DNA of 64,000 bases from Microbacterium croceum (GTDB lineage Bacteria > Actinomycetota > Actinomycetes > Actinomycetales > Microbacteriaceae). Positions 26,806-34,916 of this stretch are shown in pieces. Every line of letters begins with the position of its first letter. The stretch's first letter is position 1. The stretch spans positions 992,001 through 1,056,000 of the forward strand of contig NZ_JAHWXN010000001.1 of assembly GCF_023091245.1 (NCBI RefSeq). Reading direction: 5' to 3'. Below the pieces are notes generated by a model. That model ran no database searches, was not told where the DNA came from, and worked only from the letters and a program-made list of their open reading frames with translations. Made by a program: the position numbers and the translations under genes.

Positions 26806-27779
26806 GATCGGCTCCACTTCCGGGTGGCGAGCAAGTACACGACCGAGACGATGGCGAGTGCGATCGCCAGCAGGAACGACAGCGCGGTGGCCGCGCCGTA
26901 GTCGCCGTACTGGAAGGCGTAGCTGTAGATGAGCATGAGCACCGTGACGGTGGCGTTGTCCGGGCCTCCGCCGGTGAAGACATAGGGCTCCGTGAAAACC
27001 TGGAGCGTGCCGATCAGCTGCAGCAGGACCAGTGCGAGGATCACGCCGCGCAGCTGGGGGAGGGTGACGTGCCAGATGCGTCGCCAGATGCCGCTGCCGT
27101 CGATCTCGGCCGCTTCGTACAGCTCCGGCTTCACGGAGGTGATCGCGGCGAGGTAGATGATGGCTGTGCCGCCGGCGGTCGCCCAGATCACCTCGAGCAC
27201 GATCGATGGCATCGCGCTCGCGCTCGAGTTGAGCCAGGGGAGCGGTCCGATGCCGACAGTGCCGAGGATCTGGTTGAAGAGTCCATCGGCGGAGGGGTCG
27301 TAGAAGTACTTCCAGAGCAGGATCGCGACGATCGGCGGGATGACGACGGGAAGGTATGCGAGCGTGTTGAAGAGCGCCCGACTGCGACGCAGCTCGGCCA
27401 TGTAGACGGCGAGGACCAGAGGTGCAGGGAATCCGAACAGCATGCCCAGCACGGCGAAGTAGACGGTGTTGCCGACCGCCTGCGGGAGCACGGGATCGGA
27501 GAGCACGTAGGTGAAGTTCGTGAGCCCCACCCAGGTCGCGTCGTCGATCAGGTTGGTGCGTTGGAACCCCATGATCGCGCCCGAGACGATCGGGCCCCAG
27601 GAGAAGTAGGTGAAGGCGAGGATGCCGGGGATCGCGAACAGCACCGGGACCAGCCCGCCGCGTCGGTACCAGCGCACGATCGACGGGCGTCGTCGGGGGA
27701 CGAGCCGGGGGCTGTGCGCCTCGGCCTCGCGTTCGGGCGAGGTGTCCGGTGCCAGGGTGGCGCTCGATGTGGGGGGCAT
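26802..27779 (-). CDS. Carbohydrate ABC importer permease (MalF type)
   Basis: A 325-residue permease with about six membrane helices; GLVPVLFAIPGILAFTYFSW opens the first, and the EAA loop is ELYEAAEIDGSGIWRRIWHV. The periplasmic loop region TGGGPDNAT is characteristic. It forms the importer with the MalG-type subunit and the lipoprotein encoded just upstream (27838-29196). A 13-bp hairpin separates it from the binding-protein gene. Confidence 0.92.
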   Translation of the reverse strand: MPPTSSATLAPDTSPEREAEAHSPRLVPRRRPSIVRWYRRGGLVPVLFAIPGILAFTYFSWGPIVSGAIMGFQRTNLIDDATWVGLTNFTYVLSDPVLPQAVGNTVYFAVLGMLFGFPAPLVLAVYMAELRRSRALFNTLAYLPVVIPPIVAILLWKYFYDPSADGLFNQILGTVGIGPLPWLNSSASAMPSIVLEVIWATAGGTAIIYLAAITSVKPELYEAAEIDGSGIWRRIWHVTLPQLRGVILALVLLQLIGTLQVFTEPYVFTGGGPDNATVTVLMLIYSYAFQYGDYGAATALSFLLAIALAIVSVVYLLATRKWSRS

Positions 27780-27799
27780 GGCTGCTTCTCCGGTAGTGA

Positions 27800-27829
27800 G
27801 GTCGGCGGCGCCGTGGGGCGCCGCCGACC
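27800..27829 (-). terminator. Intercistronic hairpin between binding protein and permeases
   Basis: Perfect 13-bp GC-rich arms (27800-27812, 27817-27829) with a four-base GTGG loop lie in the 58-bp gap between the binding-protein stop and the permease start. It has no T-run. Such elements usually protect upstream mRNA or partly stop transcription so that binding protein exceeds permease. Confidence 0.65.
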
Positions 27830-27837
27830 GGTGACTG

Positions 27838-29196
27838 CTATCGCGCGAGCTTGGTGTTCACGGCGTCCTGAGCAGCCGTGAGCAGCGCGGAGATGTCCTG
27901 GTTCGGCTCGTTGAGAACCTTCTGCAGCACGGTGTCCAGTTCGCCGTAGACCTGCTGGGGCTGGCTGGTCGGTTCCGGTACGAGCTCCTGCTCGTCCATC
28001 ACGTCGCGGTATCCGCTGAACTGCTCGATCGGGACGTTGTAGAACTCGCTGACCCAGGAGTCGTACTCCTTGCGCACGGCGGGGTCGAGCGGAGACAGCC
28101 CGGGAACGCCGATCAGGCTACCGGCCGCAACGTTCTTCTTGACCGTCTCCACGGCGACGTCCTTGTCGGTGTAGGCGCGGAAGTTGTTGAACTCGATCCA
28201 GCGGAGTCCGGCTTGGATCTCGGCCTGGGTCGCGCGGGGGTTGAACACCTCGACGGCACCGCCGAGCAGCGTGCGCTGGATGCCGTCGTGCTCCGGGATC
28301 GCGGTGAAGCCGTAGTCGTCGGGGTTCATGCCGAACTGCTGGACCGCGGCAGGGAAATGCTGCGAGACGCTGAGGAACATGCCGACCTTGCCGGCGGCGA
28401 AGTCCTGGATCAGGTCGTTGAAGCCGTAGAGGAACTTGCTCCCCATCGACTTGTCCTCCCAGCGCATGTCATTCACGAGATCGAGGTAGTCGACCATCCC
28501 GGGCTCGTCGAGCGTCGCCTCGGTGCCGTCCTCGTTCGAGAGCGTGGCGCCGAAGCTGTACGCGCCGGCCGTCGTCATCCAGCCGCCGACGTGCTCGATC
28601 GAGTACGTGGAGTACCCGGCCGCTCCGGTCGCGGCCGAGATCTTCTTGGCGTACTCGCGCACCTCGTCCCAGGTCTTCGGTCCCTGTTCGGGGTCGAGGC
28701 CGGCGGCTTCGAACAGCGCGCGGTTGTAGGCGAGGCCGACGGAGTAGACGTCGAGCGGCACGCCATAAAGGCGGTCGTCGCCATCGGTGACGACCTGCAT
28801 GACGCTCGGGTTGAGGGTGTCGGCGAATCCGACACTGTCGAGCGCGTCGGTGATGTCGGCGATCTGGCCGTTGCGGATCAGGGTGGCGGGTTCCGTGAAC
28901 GGCACGCCGAGCAGCGTCGGCATGGTACCGCCAGCTACCATCGCCTGGAATCCGGTGGCATCCCACTTGCTCTCGCTGAGCTCGACGGTGATGTCGGGAT
29001 TCTCCTTCTCGAACGCCTTGACCTGGTCCTCGACGAGGGCGCGAAGCTCTGGCTGGTCGGCGCCGGGCACGTCGCCGATGCTGATCGTGACGGGACCGGA
29101 CTCCTCCGGTTCGGAGGCGGTCCCGCATGAGGTGAGGGCAAGCCCCAGCACAGCCGTGCCGGCGAGGGCGGACACAAGAATGCGTCTGGATTTCAT
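27838..29196 (-). CDS. Extracellular sugar-binding lipoprotein of the ABC importer (family 1 SBP)
   Basis: A 452-residue binding protein. Its signal MKSRRILVSALAGTAVLGLA ends in LTSC, with lipidation at Cys24. The mature protein has family 1 features: PDITVELSESKWD, FQAMVAGGTMPTLLGVP, YGVPLDVYSVGLAYNRALFE and KTWDEVREYAKK. It captures the oligosaccharide or sugar released outside. The start is the ATG at 29194-29196 with AGGAG upstream; an in-frame extension of 24 codons is rejected. Two LacI-type sites lie upstream. Confidence 0.93.
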   Translation of the reverse strand: MKSRRILVSALAGTAVLGLALTSCGTASEPEESGPVTISIGDVPGADQPELRALVEDQVKAFEKENPDITVELSESKWDATGFQAMVAGGTMPTLLGVPFTEPATLIRNGQIADITDALDSVGFADTLNPSVMQVVTDGDDRLYGVPLDVYSVGLAYNRALFEAAGLDPEQGPKTWDEVREYAKKISAATGAAGYSTYSIEHVGGWMTTAGAYSFGATLSNEDGTEATLDEPGMVDYLDLVNDMRWEDKSMGSKFLYGFNDLIQDFAAGKVGMFLSVSQHFPAAVQQFGMNPDDYGFTAIPEHDGIQRTLLGGAVEVFNPRATQAEIQAGLRWIEFNNFRAYTDKDVAVETVKKNVAAGSLIGVPGLSPLDPAVRKEYDSWVSEFYNVPIEQFSGYRDVMDEQELVPEPTSQPQQVYGELDTVLQKVLNEPNQDISALLTAAQDAVNTKLAR

Positions 29197-29223
29197 CGTT
29201 GAAGCTCCTGTCGGGTGCAACGG

Positions 29224-29275
29224 TTGATCAACCGGTTGTTCACTTACCATCGACCACGGCGGGTGCATCTGTCAA
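29224..29275 (-). promoter_or_regulatory. Importer promoter with LacI-type operator, site 2
   Basis: On the minus strand TTGACA (29275-29270) and GATGGT (29251-29246) are 18 bp apart. TTGATCAACCGGTT (29224-29237), containing the perfect palindrome CAACCGGTTG (29229-29238) and TTGATCAA, follows within about ten bases of the expected start of transcription, a good repressor position. Confidence 0.65.
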
Positions 29276-29311
29276 GTGACTATCAGGATAAGGGCATCGA
29301 TCGACGAGACA

Positions 29312-29327
29312 GTTGCGCAACCGTTGA
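29312..29327. promoter_or_regulatory. LacI-type operator, site 3
   Basis: GTTGCGCAACCGTTGA includes the palindrome GTTGCGCAAC (29312-29321) and the core CAACCG shared with sites 1 and 2. It is 50 bp upstream of the start of beta-helix paralog 3 and about 75 bp from site 2, so looping between the two is possible. Confidence 0.55.
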
Positions 29328-29373
29328 CTCATGTGCTCCACTGTGAACGTCCCTCAACGAGGAGGAGAGAGAA

Positions 29374-31197
29374 ATGGTCGAGTTCGATCGTCGTGCATTC
29401 ATGATCGGCGCTGCCGGAGTTCTGGCCGGGGTGGCCGCCGGCGTCGCGGTGCCATCGCTGGCGTCAGCGGGAGTCCCACCCGCATCCGGCACGCATCACA
29501 TCTTCGCCGTGGACGACTACGGCGCATCGCCCGGCGGGTCGGCCGACAGCGCTCCCGCGATCCGGGCGGCCATCGCCGCCGCGGCCTCGTGGACGGGCGG
29601 CGGCGCGAGCCGGACGGCATCCGTCGTGTTCTCCTCCGGGGTGTACCGGATCGACCGGGCGTCCACGGCCTCGTGGTACGCGCTCGAGGTCGACGGCGTC
29701 GCCCGCGTCGCGCTCTACGGATCCTCGACGACCCTCCTCGTGACCAATCCGTACGCCGGCGCGCTCAGTATCGCCCGCTCCACGAGCATGCGCGTGGAGG
29801 GGCTCACGATCGACTACGCGACCGTGCCGTTCACGCAGGGCACGATCACCGCGATCGACACCGTGGCCGGCACTGTCGATCTGCAGCTGTTGAGCGGATA
29901 CCCGACCCTCGCCGACGCGGCGCTGTTCCCAACGTCGAACTACGGCACACTGCGCAATGCGACGACGGGGCTGATGAAGCGCGGACCGCAGATCACGTTC
30001 TCGTACACGCATACCGGTACTGTCCTCCCCTCGGGGCGCTGGCGGCTCACGATCGCCCCGGACCATCGCCCGCAGATGGGGGCGATGGCTCTCGGCGACG
30101 GCTTCGTCACCGGCTTCCGCGGCAACTGGCACGGCATCGCGATCTATCGCTGCACCGACGTCACTGTCGCGGCGGTCACGATGTACGCCTCGCCCGGGGC
30201 CGCCTTCATCCCGAGCGACTCCGACGGCACCGTCATCCGCGACTGCATCGTGACGCGCAAGCCCGGGTCGAACCGATGGATCAGCGCGAACGCCGACGGG
30301 GTGCACAATCACGGCGGGAGGGTCGGTCCGCGTATCTTCGGCAACACCTTCGAGTCGCTGCACGACGACGGTCTCAATATCTACAGCACCTCGCGCGCGG
30401 CGACCTCGGTGTCGGGGGCGACGGTCGTGCTCGGAGGCGGTGCCATGCAGCTCGCTCCGGGCGACGCGGTGCAGATCGTCAACACGGCCACGGGCACCGT
30501 GCGCGGTGAGACGACCGTCGTCACCGTGACGGGTGACAGCCTGGCCGGCGGGCCGGTGAGCGCGTCCCTGGCCGCAATGCCGTCGGGTACGGCCCCGGGT
30601 GATCAGATGTTCAACCGGTCGTTCAGCGCACCGGGAGCCGACGTGCAGTACAACGTCTTCCGCGAATTGCGGGGTCTCGGTGTGCGACTGCGCACGAGCG
30701 GTGCCTACGTGCATGCGAACGAGATGTTCGATCTCGCCTACTGGGGCATATGGGTGGCCAACGATCCCCAGTACAACGAGGGACCCGTCGGCAGTGTGGA
30801 TTCTGTCATCGAGCGCAACTCGATCGTCCGCCCGTGCATCGACCGCAGTGTGCTGGGCTGGCCTTCGGCCGCGGCCGGGATCATGGTCGAGAACCTCCGC
30901 GACGACTACGAGGGGGGCGCGAGCAAGGCCCACCACGGTCACATCGTGAAGGACAATTACATCGAGGATCCACCTCGGTTCGGCATTTTCGTCGGGGGCG
31001 CCGAGAGCATCACCGTATCCGGCAACACCATCGCCTCGACGGCGGGGAATCCCCGCACGGGTGCGCCGACCGCCATGTTCGGCACCCGCAACTCGCACGC
31101 GGTCGCTCTGAGCGCGCTGACCGTGCACGAGTACGCCGCAAGTCCTCGACCCATCGTCTGGACGGGAACGGGGGTGACCGGCTTCACGCACACGTGA
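29374..31197 (+). CDS. Exported right-handed beta-helix protein (putative glycosidase), paralog 3
   Basis: A 607-residue protein with a twin-arginine signal (EFDRRAFMIGAAGVLAGVAA) ending near ASAG (about residue 33). The rest is a Pectin_lyase-fold beta-helix similar throughout to the proteins at 16179 and 23186: DDYGASPGGSADSAPAIRAA at the start, SANADGVHNHGGRVGP and LHDDGLNIY in the centre, then VRLRTSGAYVHANEMFDLAY. Strong GAGGAGGAGAG leader sequence precedes the ATG. Divergent from the importer and under a LacI-type site, so it probably supplies the importer's substrate outside the cell. Confidence 0.82.
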   Translation: MVEFDRRAFMIGAAGVLAGVAAGVAVPSLASAGVPPASGTHHIFAVDDYGASPGGSADSAPAIRAAIAAAASWTGGGASRTASVVFSSGVYRIDRASTASWYALEVDGVARVALYGSSTTLLVTNPYAGALSIARSTSMRVEGLTIDYATVPFTQGTITAIDTVAGTVDLQLLSGYPTLADAALFPTSNYGTLRNATTGLMKRGPQITFSYTHTGTVLPSGRWRLTIAPDHRPQMGAMALGDGFVTGFRGNWHGIAIYRCTDVTVAAVTMYASPGAAFIPSDSDGTVIRDCIVTRKPGSNRWISANADGVHNHGGRVGPRIFGNTFESLHDDGLNIYSTSRAATSVSGATVVLGGGAMQLAPGDAVQIVNTATGTVRGETTVVTVTGDSLAGGPVSASLAAMPSGTAPGDQMFNRSFSAPGADVQYNVFRELRGLGVRLRTSGAYVHANEMFDLAYWGIWVANDPQYNEGPVGSVDSVIERNSIVRPCIDRSVLGWPSAAAGIMVENLRDDYEGGASKAHHGHIVKDNYIEDPPRFGIFVGGAESITVSGNTIASTAGNPRTGAPTAMFGTRNSHAVALSALTVHEYAASPRPIVWTGTGVTGFTHT

Positions 31198-31219
31198 GGC
31201 CGGCTCCCCCGCCGACGCG

Positions 31220-32074
31220 TCAGGCGAGCACGCGCTGCCGCTGCTCGCCGAGACCGGAGATGCCCAGACGGATCTCCTCACCCCCGCGCAGGAACTGGGC
31301 GGGGGTGAAGCCCATGCCCACTCCCGGCGGCGTGCCGGTGTTGATCAGGTCGCCGGGCTCCAGGGTCAGGAACTGGCTGAGGTACTTCACGATGAAGGCG
31401 GGGCTGAAGATCATCTGGGCCGTCGAGCTGTTCTGCTTGCGCTCGCCGTCGACGTCCAGCCAGAGTCCGAGATCGAGCACGTCGCCGACCTCGTCAGGCG
31501 TCACCAGGTAGGGGCCAGCAGGGTTGAAGGTCGGGCAGGACTTGCCCTTCGACCACTGGCCGCCTCGTTCGATCTGGAAGGCGCGCTCGCTCACGTCGTT
31601 CACGGTGACGTAGCCCGCGATGCACGCCTCGGCCTCTTCCTCGCTCTCGAGGTAGCTGGCTTGGCGGCCGATCACGACGCCCAGCTCGACCTCCCAGTCG
31701 GTCTTGGTGGAGGTGCGGGGGATCTGCACGTCGTCGTTGGGACCGATCAGCGTGTTCGGGGCCTTGGTGAACAGGATCGGCTCATCGGGCACCGGCTGGC
31801 CCGTTTCTTCCGCGTGGTCGCGGTAGTTGAGCCCGATGCACAGGATCTGGTGCGGGCGGGCGAACGGCGCACCCAGGCGGAGCCCTTCGAGGGGCAGTAC
31901 GGCGCCGGTTCCGACGCGCTCGGCGACGAGCGTGCGCACCTCGTCGATCCGATCGGAGGCGAGAAACGCGCCGTCGATGTCATCCACGACATCCGAGATG
32001 TCCACGAATCGTCCCTCGCCGACCTCGACGCCGGGTCGCTCGAGTCCCGGGTCTCCCACTCTGATGAATCGCAT
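31220..32074 (-). CDS. Fumarylacetoacetate hydrolase (FAH) family enzyme
   Basis: A 284-residue FAH-fold enzyme. CIGLNYRDHAEETG, TDWEVELGVVIG (Glu-x-Glu metal ligands), VNDVSERAFQ, KGKSCPTFNPAGPYLV and NTGTPPGVGMG are all present. The set is like the 2,4-diketo-3-deoxy-L-fuconate hydrolase group (also often labelled ureidoglycolate lyase), which cleaves a 2,4-diketo acid to pyruvate and a hydroxy acid. With the dehydratase and SDR in the same island this is the most likely final step. Upstream frame extension was rejected in favour of the ATG at 32072-32074. Confidence 0.85.
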   Translation of the reverse strand: MRFIRVGDPGLERPGVEVGEGRFVDISDVVDDIDGAFLASDRIDEVRTLVAERVGTGAVLPLEGLRLGAPFARPHQILCIGLNYRDHAEETGQPVPDEPILFTKAPNTLIGPNDDVQIPRTSTKTDWEVELGVVIGRQASYLESEEEAEACIAGYVTVNDVSERAFQIERGGQWSKGKSCPTFNPAGPYLVTPDEVGDVLDLGLWLDVDGERKQNSSTAQMIFSPAFIVKYLSQFLTLEPGDLINTGTPPGVGMGFTPAQFLRGGEEIRLGISGLGEQRQRVLA

Positions 32075-32108
32075 GTTGGCGTGTGCCTCTCTTGTAAGCG
32101 CCGGGTCG

Positions 32109-32897
32109 CTATGAGCCGGTCGTCTGCAGTCGCGTGCGCACATCGTGTGCGTCGGCGATGGACCTGATCCGTTCGAGTCTCGCCACCAGCTCAGGCAGCG
32201 GTGTGCGGAAAGACAGCGCACTCACCGAGAGAGCGCCGCTGGGCACGAGCGGGGAATCCAGGAAGACAGGGAGGGCGATGCAGTTCACCCCGAGCTCGTT
32301 TTCCTGATCGTCGACCGCGTAGCCCTGCGTGCGCACCTCTTCGAGGGTCCGCACGAACAGTGCAGGATCGGTGATCGTCATCTCGGTGCGGGGGCGGAGT
32401 TCGTGGGCGCGCGCCCAGGCGGCAGCCGCCCCCGGAGCATCGAGGCTCCATGCCAGCAGCACCTTGCCCACGCCGGTGCGATAGGCCGGGTTCCGCCCAC
32501 CGACCGTGGAGGTGAGCCGGACGGCGCCCTCTGTGGGGTCGCGCTTGGCGCGGTAGACCACCTCGTCCTTGTCGAGGACGGCATAGTGCGTGGTCTCCCC
32601 GAACTCGGCGGTGAGTGCATCGAGCAGGGGCTCCATGCGCGCGCTGTCGAGGCGACGGTCCTGGTGGAGGAAGGCGAGACGAAGGAACTCGTCACCGAGC
32701 ACGTAGCGACCGCGCTCGAGGCGGTTCGCCAACCCGACTCTGGTCAGAGACGCCAGCGCGCGGTGAACCGTCGGCTTCGCGGCCTCGACGCGCTTGGTCA
32801 GCTCGTCGAGGCTCAGCCCCTCCGGAACCTTTGCGAGCTCCATGAGGACCGTCAGCACGCGTTCTGCGCCGACCGGCCCCTGATCTGTTTCTGACAT
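32109..32897 (-). CDS. IclR-family transcriptional regulator
   Basis: A 262-residue IclR protein: N-terminal winged helix (LSLDELTKRVEAAKPTVHRA, LTRVGLANRLERGRYVLG) and C-terminal GAF-like effector domain (THYAVLDKDEVVYRAKRD, AYRTGVGKVLLAW, ALSVSALSFRTPLPEL). It sits 34 bp upstream of the FAH gene on the same strand and is divergent from the SDR-lactonase pair; the dyads at 32917-32961 are its likely targets, so it probably responds to a pathway acid. Confidence 0.92.
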   Translation of the reverse strand: MSETDQGPVGAERVLTVLMELAKVPEGLSLDELTKRVEAAKPTVHRALASLTRVGLANRLERGRYVLGDEFLRLAFLHQDRRLDSARMEPLLDALTAEFGETTHYAVLDKDEVVYRAKRDPTEGAVRLTSTVGGRNPAYRTGVGKVLLAWSLDAPGAAAAWARAHELRPRTEMTITDPALFVRTLEEVRTQGYAVDDQENELGVNCIALPVFLDSPLVPSGALSVSALSFRTPLPELVARLERIRSIADAHDVRTRLQTTGS

Positions 32898-32916
32898 CGC
32901 ACTCCCTGCTAATGTT

Positions 32917-32961
32917 CAATCTATCAGATTGAGATTCCATATTTTGGAACTATGGTGTTCC
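32917..32961. promoter_or_regulatory. Cluster of three dyads, candidate IclR operators
   Basis: CAATCT-ATC-AGATTG (32917-32931), TTCCA-TATTT-TGGAA (32935-32949) and GGAAC-TATGGT-GTTCC (32946-32961) are perfect inverted repeats; the last two overlap. The stretch is AT rich and lies between iclR and the divergent SDR gene, suitable for control of both directions. Confidence 0.65.
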
Positions 32962-33033
32962 GACTGTCACGAGACCATCTTGCTCCCCCGCGGAGTGTGG
33001 GGCCGGGAGGGCGGACGCGGAGATGAGGACGAC

Positions 33034-33708
33034 ATGCGCAAAGCTCTGGTGACCGGTGGGGCGAGCGGGCTCGGAGTAGCCTGCGCACAGCGGCTGACAC
33101 GCGCCGGGTTCGCGGTGAGCACGATCGATCGCGCCGAGGGTGCCGATGGAAAGGTCGACGTGACTCGACGCGAAGAGGTGGACCGCTTCGTCGCCGAGCA
33201 CGGCCCGTTCGACGTGCTGGTGAACAGCGCCGGAGTGGTGGGCCCCAACGCGGACTTCGTCGACGTCAGCGCAGCGGACTGGGATCGCACAATCGCGGTA
33301 AACCTGACCGGAACCTTCCACACCTGTCAGGCCGTGATTCCCGGCATGGTCGCACAGGGGTGGGGGCGCATCGTGAACATCGCGAGCATCGCCGGTATGG
33401 AGGGCAACCCGCGCCTCACCGCGTACTCCGCGTCGAAGGCCGCCGTCATCGGACTCACCAAGGCGCTGGGCAAGGAGGTCGCCACGACGGGAGTGCTCGC
33501 CAACGCCATCGCCCCTGCCGTGATCGAGACCCCCATGAACGCCACCACGCACCCCGACGTGCTCGCGACGCTCGTGGAGAAGATTCCGATGCGACGGCTG
33601 GGACGCGCCGAGGAGGTCGCCGAACTCGTCGCCTGGCTCGCCTCGGACGCTTGCAGCTTCTCGACGGGTGCGGTGTACGACATCAGTGGTGGACGGGCGA
33701 GCTATTGA
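33034..33708 (+). CDS. Classical short-chain dehydrogenase, probable 2-keto-3-deoxy-acid dehydrogenase
   Basis: A 224-residue classical SDR: cofactor loop TGGASGLG, VNSAGVVG, catalytic Ser in IASIAGMEGN and YSASKAA (Tyr-x-x-x-Lys), then VIETPM. Its context (lactonase, DgoD-like dehydratase, FAH enzyme) parallels the L-fucose and L-rhamnose oxidative pathways, where an SDR oxidises C4 of a 2-keto-3-deoxy acid. A FabG-like or sugar dehydrogenase role is possible. The frame is open 35 codons upstream, but GAGG six bases before ATG 33034 supports this start. Confidence 0.82.
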   Translation: MRKALVTGGASGLGVACAQRLTRAGFAVSTIDRAEGADGKVDVTRREEVDRFVAEHGPFDVLVNSAGVVGPNADFVDVSAADWDRTIAVNLTGTFHTCQAVIPGMVAQGWGRIVNIASIAGMEGNPRLTAYSASKAAVIGLTKALGKEVATTGVLANAIAPAVIETPMNATTHPDVLATLVEKIPMRRLGRAEEVAELVAWLASDACSFSTGAVYDISGGRASY

Positions 33709-34544
33709 TCTCTGCCGATCAGGTCACAGGCCCGCTCTGCGCCCACGGCGAAGGACCCGTCTGGGATAATCGGGATGGTTCGCTCCGGTGGGTCGACATG
33801 GTCGAGGGTGTCGTTCTCCGTCTCGACCCGGTTGACGACAAGCCGACTGCTGTCCGGATCGGTCCGTGGGTGGCGGCGCTTCGACCCCGCGTCGACGGCG
33901 GATGGGTGATCGCGACGAGGAGCGGCTTCCTTCTCGCCGATGCCGACCTGCGCCCGGAGCAGGAGATCAGGGCGTTCGATGACCCACGACTCCGCATGAA
34001 CGACGGCGCGTGTGCGCCCGACGGCTCCTTCCTCTGTGGCACGGCCGGTGCCGCTGGCAGCGGATTCCTGTACCGCCTCGATCCTGCGGGCACGGTCGGC
34101 GTCATCGCCGCAGGGATCAGCATCTCGAACGGGCTGGTCGCCGATCCCCTGGGGGACGGCGTGTTCTATGTCGACACGGCCACGCGCCGTATCGATCGCC
34201 TCCGGCTCGCTGACGGTGCGGTGCGCGAGCGCGAGCCGTACGTCGATCTCGGCGCGTTCGACGGGCTCCCCGACGGCATCACCGCGGATGCCGAGGGCGG
34301 TGTCTGGGTCGCGATGTGGGGTGCGGGGACGGTGATCCGCATCGGACCGGATGGGCGCCAGGATGCGCGTATCCGATTGCCGACGCCGCACGTCAGTGCC
34401 TGCGCCTTCGGCGGCCCGCACCTCGACGACCTCTACATCACGACCTCGCAGCAGGATCTCCGGCGGCGGGATGCCGCCGCGGGGGCACTCTTCCGTGCGC
34501 AGCCAGGGGTGCGCGGAGTGAGCACGCTCGCGTTCGCCGGGTGA
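33705..34544 (+). CDS. SMP-30/gluconolactonase family lactonase
   Basis: A 279-residue six-bladed beta-propeller lactonase. GEGPVWDNRDGSLRWVDMVE with its Glu metal ligand, RMNDGACAPDGSFLCGT (Asn-Asp), ISNGLVADPLGDGVFYVDT (Asn) and LPDGITADAEGGVWVAMWG (Asp) supply the usual divalent-metal site. It opens a sugar lactone to the aldonate. I start at TTG 33705, which overlaps the SDR stop as TTGA; no better start precedes the conserved GEGP segment. Operon with the SDR. Confidence 0.85.
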   Translation: MISADQVTGPLCAHGEGPVWDNRDGSLRWVDMVEGVVLRLDPVDDKPTAVRIGPWVAALRPRVDGGWVIATRSGFLLADADLRPEQEIRAFDDPRLRMNDGACAPDGSFLCGTAGAAGSGFLYRLDPAGTVGVIAAGISISNGLVADPLGDGVFYVDTATRRIDRLRLADGAVREREPYVDLGAFDGLPDGITADAEGGVWVAMWGAGTVIRIGPDGRQDARIRLPTPHVSACAFGGPHLDDLYITTSQQDLRRRDAAAGALFRAQPGVRGVSTLAFAG

Positions 34545-34586
34545 ACCCCGGTGCACAGCGCGCCCGGGCGGTGGGACAATGGAGGC

Positions 34587-34901
34587 ATGTCCTCCACCGA
34601 TGCCCCCCAGACCGTCGAAGCGACCGTGCGCCACGTGCCGCGGTACGGCGTGCTGATGGGCATCGGCGTGGTGGTCGGTATCATCGCCGCCGGCGTCCTC
34701 ACCTGGACGGGCAGCTTCGACGAATCCCAGGTTCTCGATGTCGTCTACCCGCCCGGCCAGGTCTTCGGCTTCCTGTTGCTGTGGACGGTGCCGATCGGCA
34801 TCGCGCTCGGCGGCATCGCCGGTCTCATCCTCGAGCGTGTCGCCCGCCGGCACGACCGCGTCGTGCGCGTCGAGCGCGAGACCATCATCGAAGCCGACTG
34901 A
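34587..34901 (+). CDS. Small two-TM membrane protein of unknown function
   Basis: A 104-residue protein with two hydrophobic segments (about residues 19-41, LMGIGVVVGIIAAGVLTW, and 58-82, GFLLLWTVPIGIALGGIAGL), a short loop between them and a basic/acidic C-terminal tail. ATG 34587 follows GGAGGC. It stands upstream of purM with a convergent gene between. No family function is known to me. Confidence 0.65.
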   Translation: MSSTDAPQTVEATVRHVPRYGVLMGIGVVVGIIAAGVLTWTGSFDESQVLDVVYPPGQVFGFLLLWTVPIGIALGGIAGLILERVARRHDRVVRVERETIIEAD

Positions 34902-34916
34902 CCGTCGGCTCTGCGG

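Noticed and set aside
29464..31281. 605-codon open frame antisense to beta-helix paralog 3
   Set aside because: The sense frame is homologous to two other proteins in the window; this one resembles nothing and shows shadow composition.
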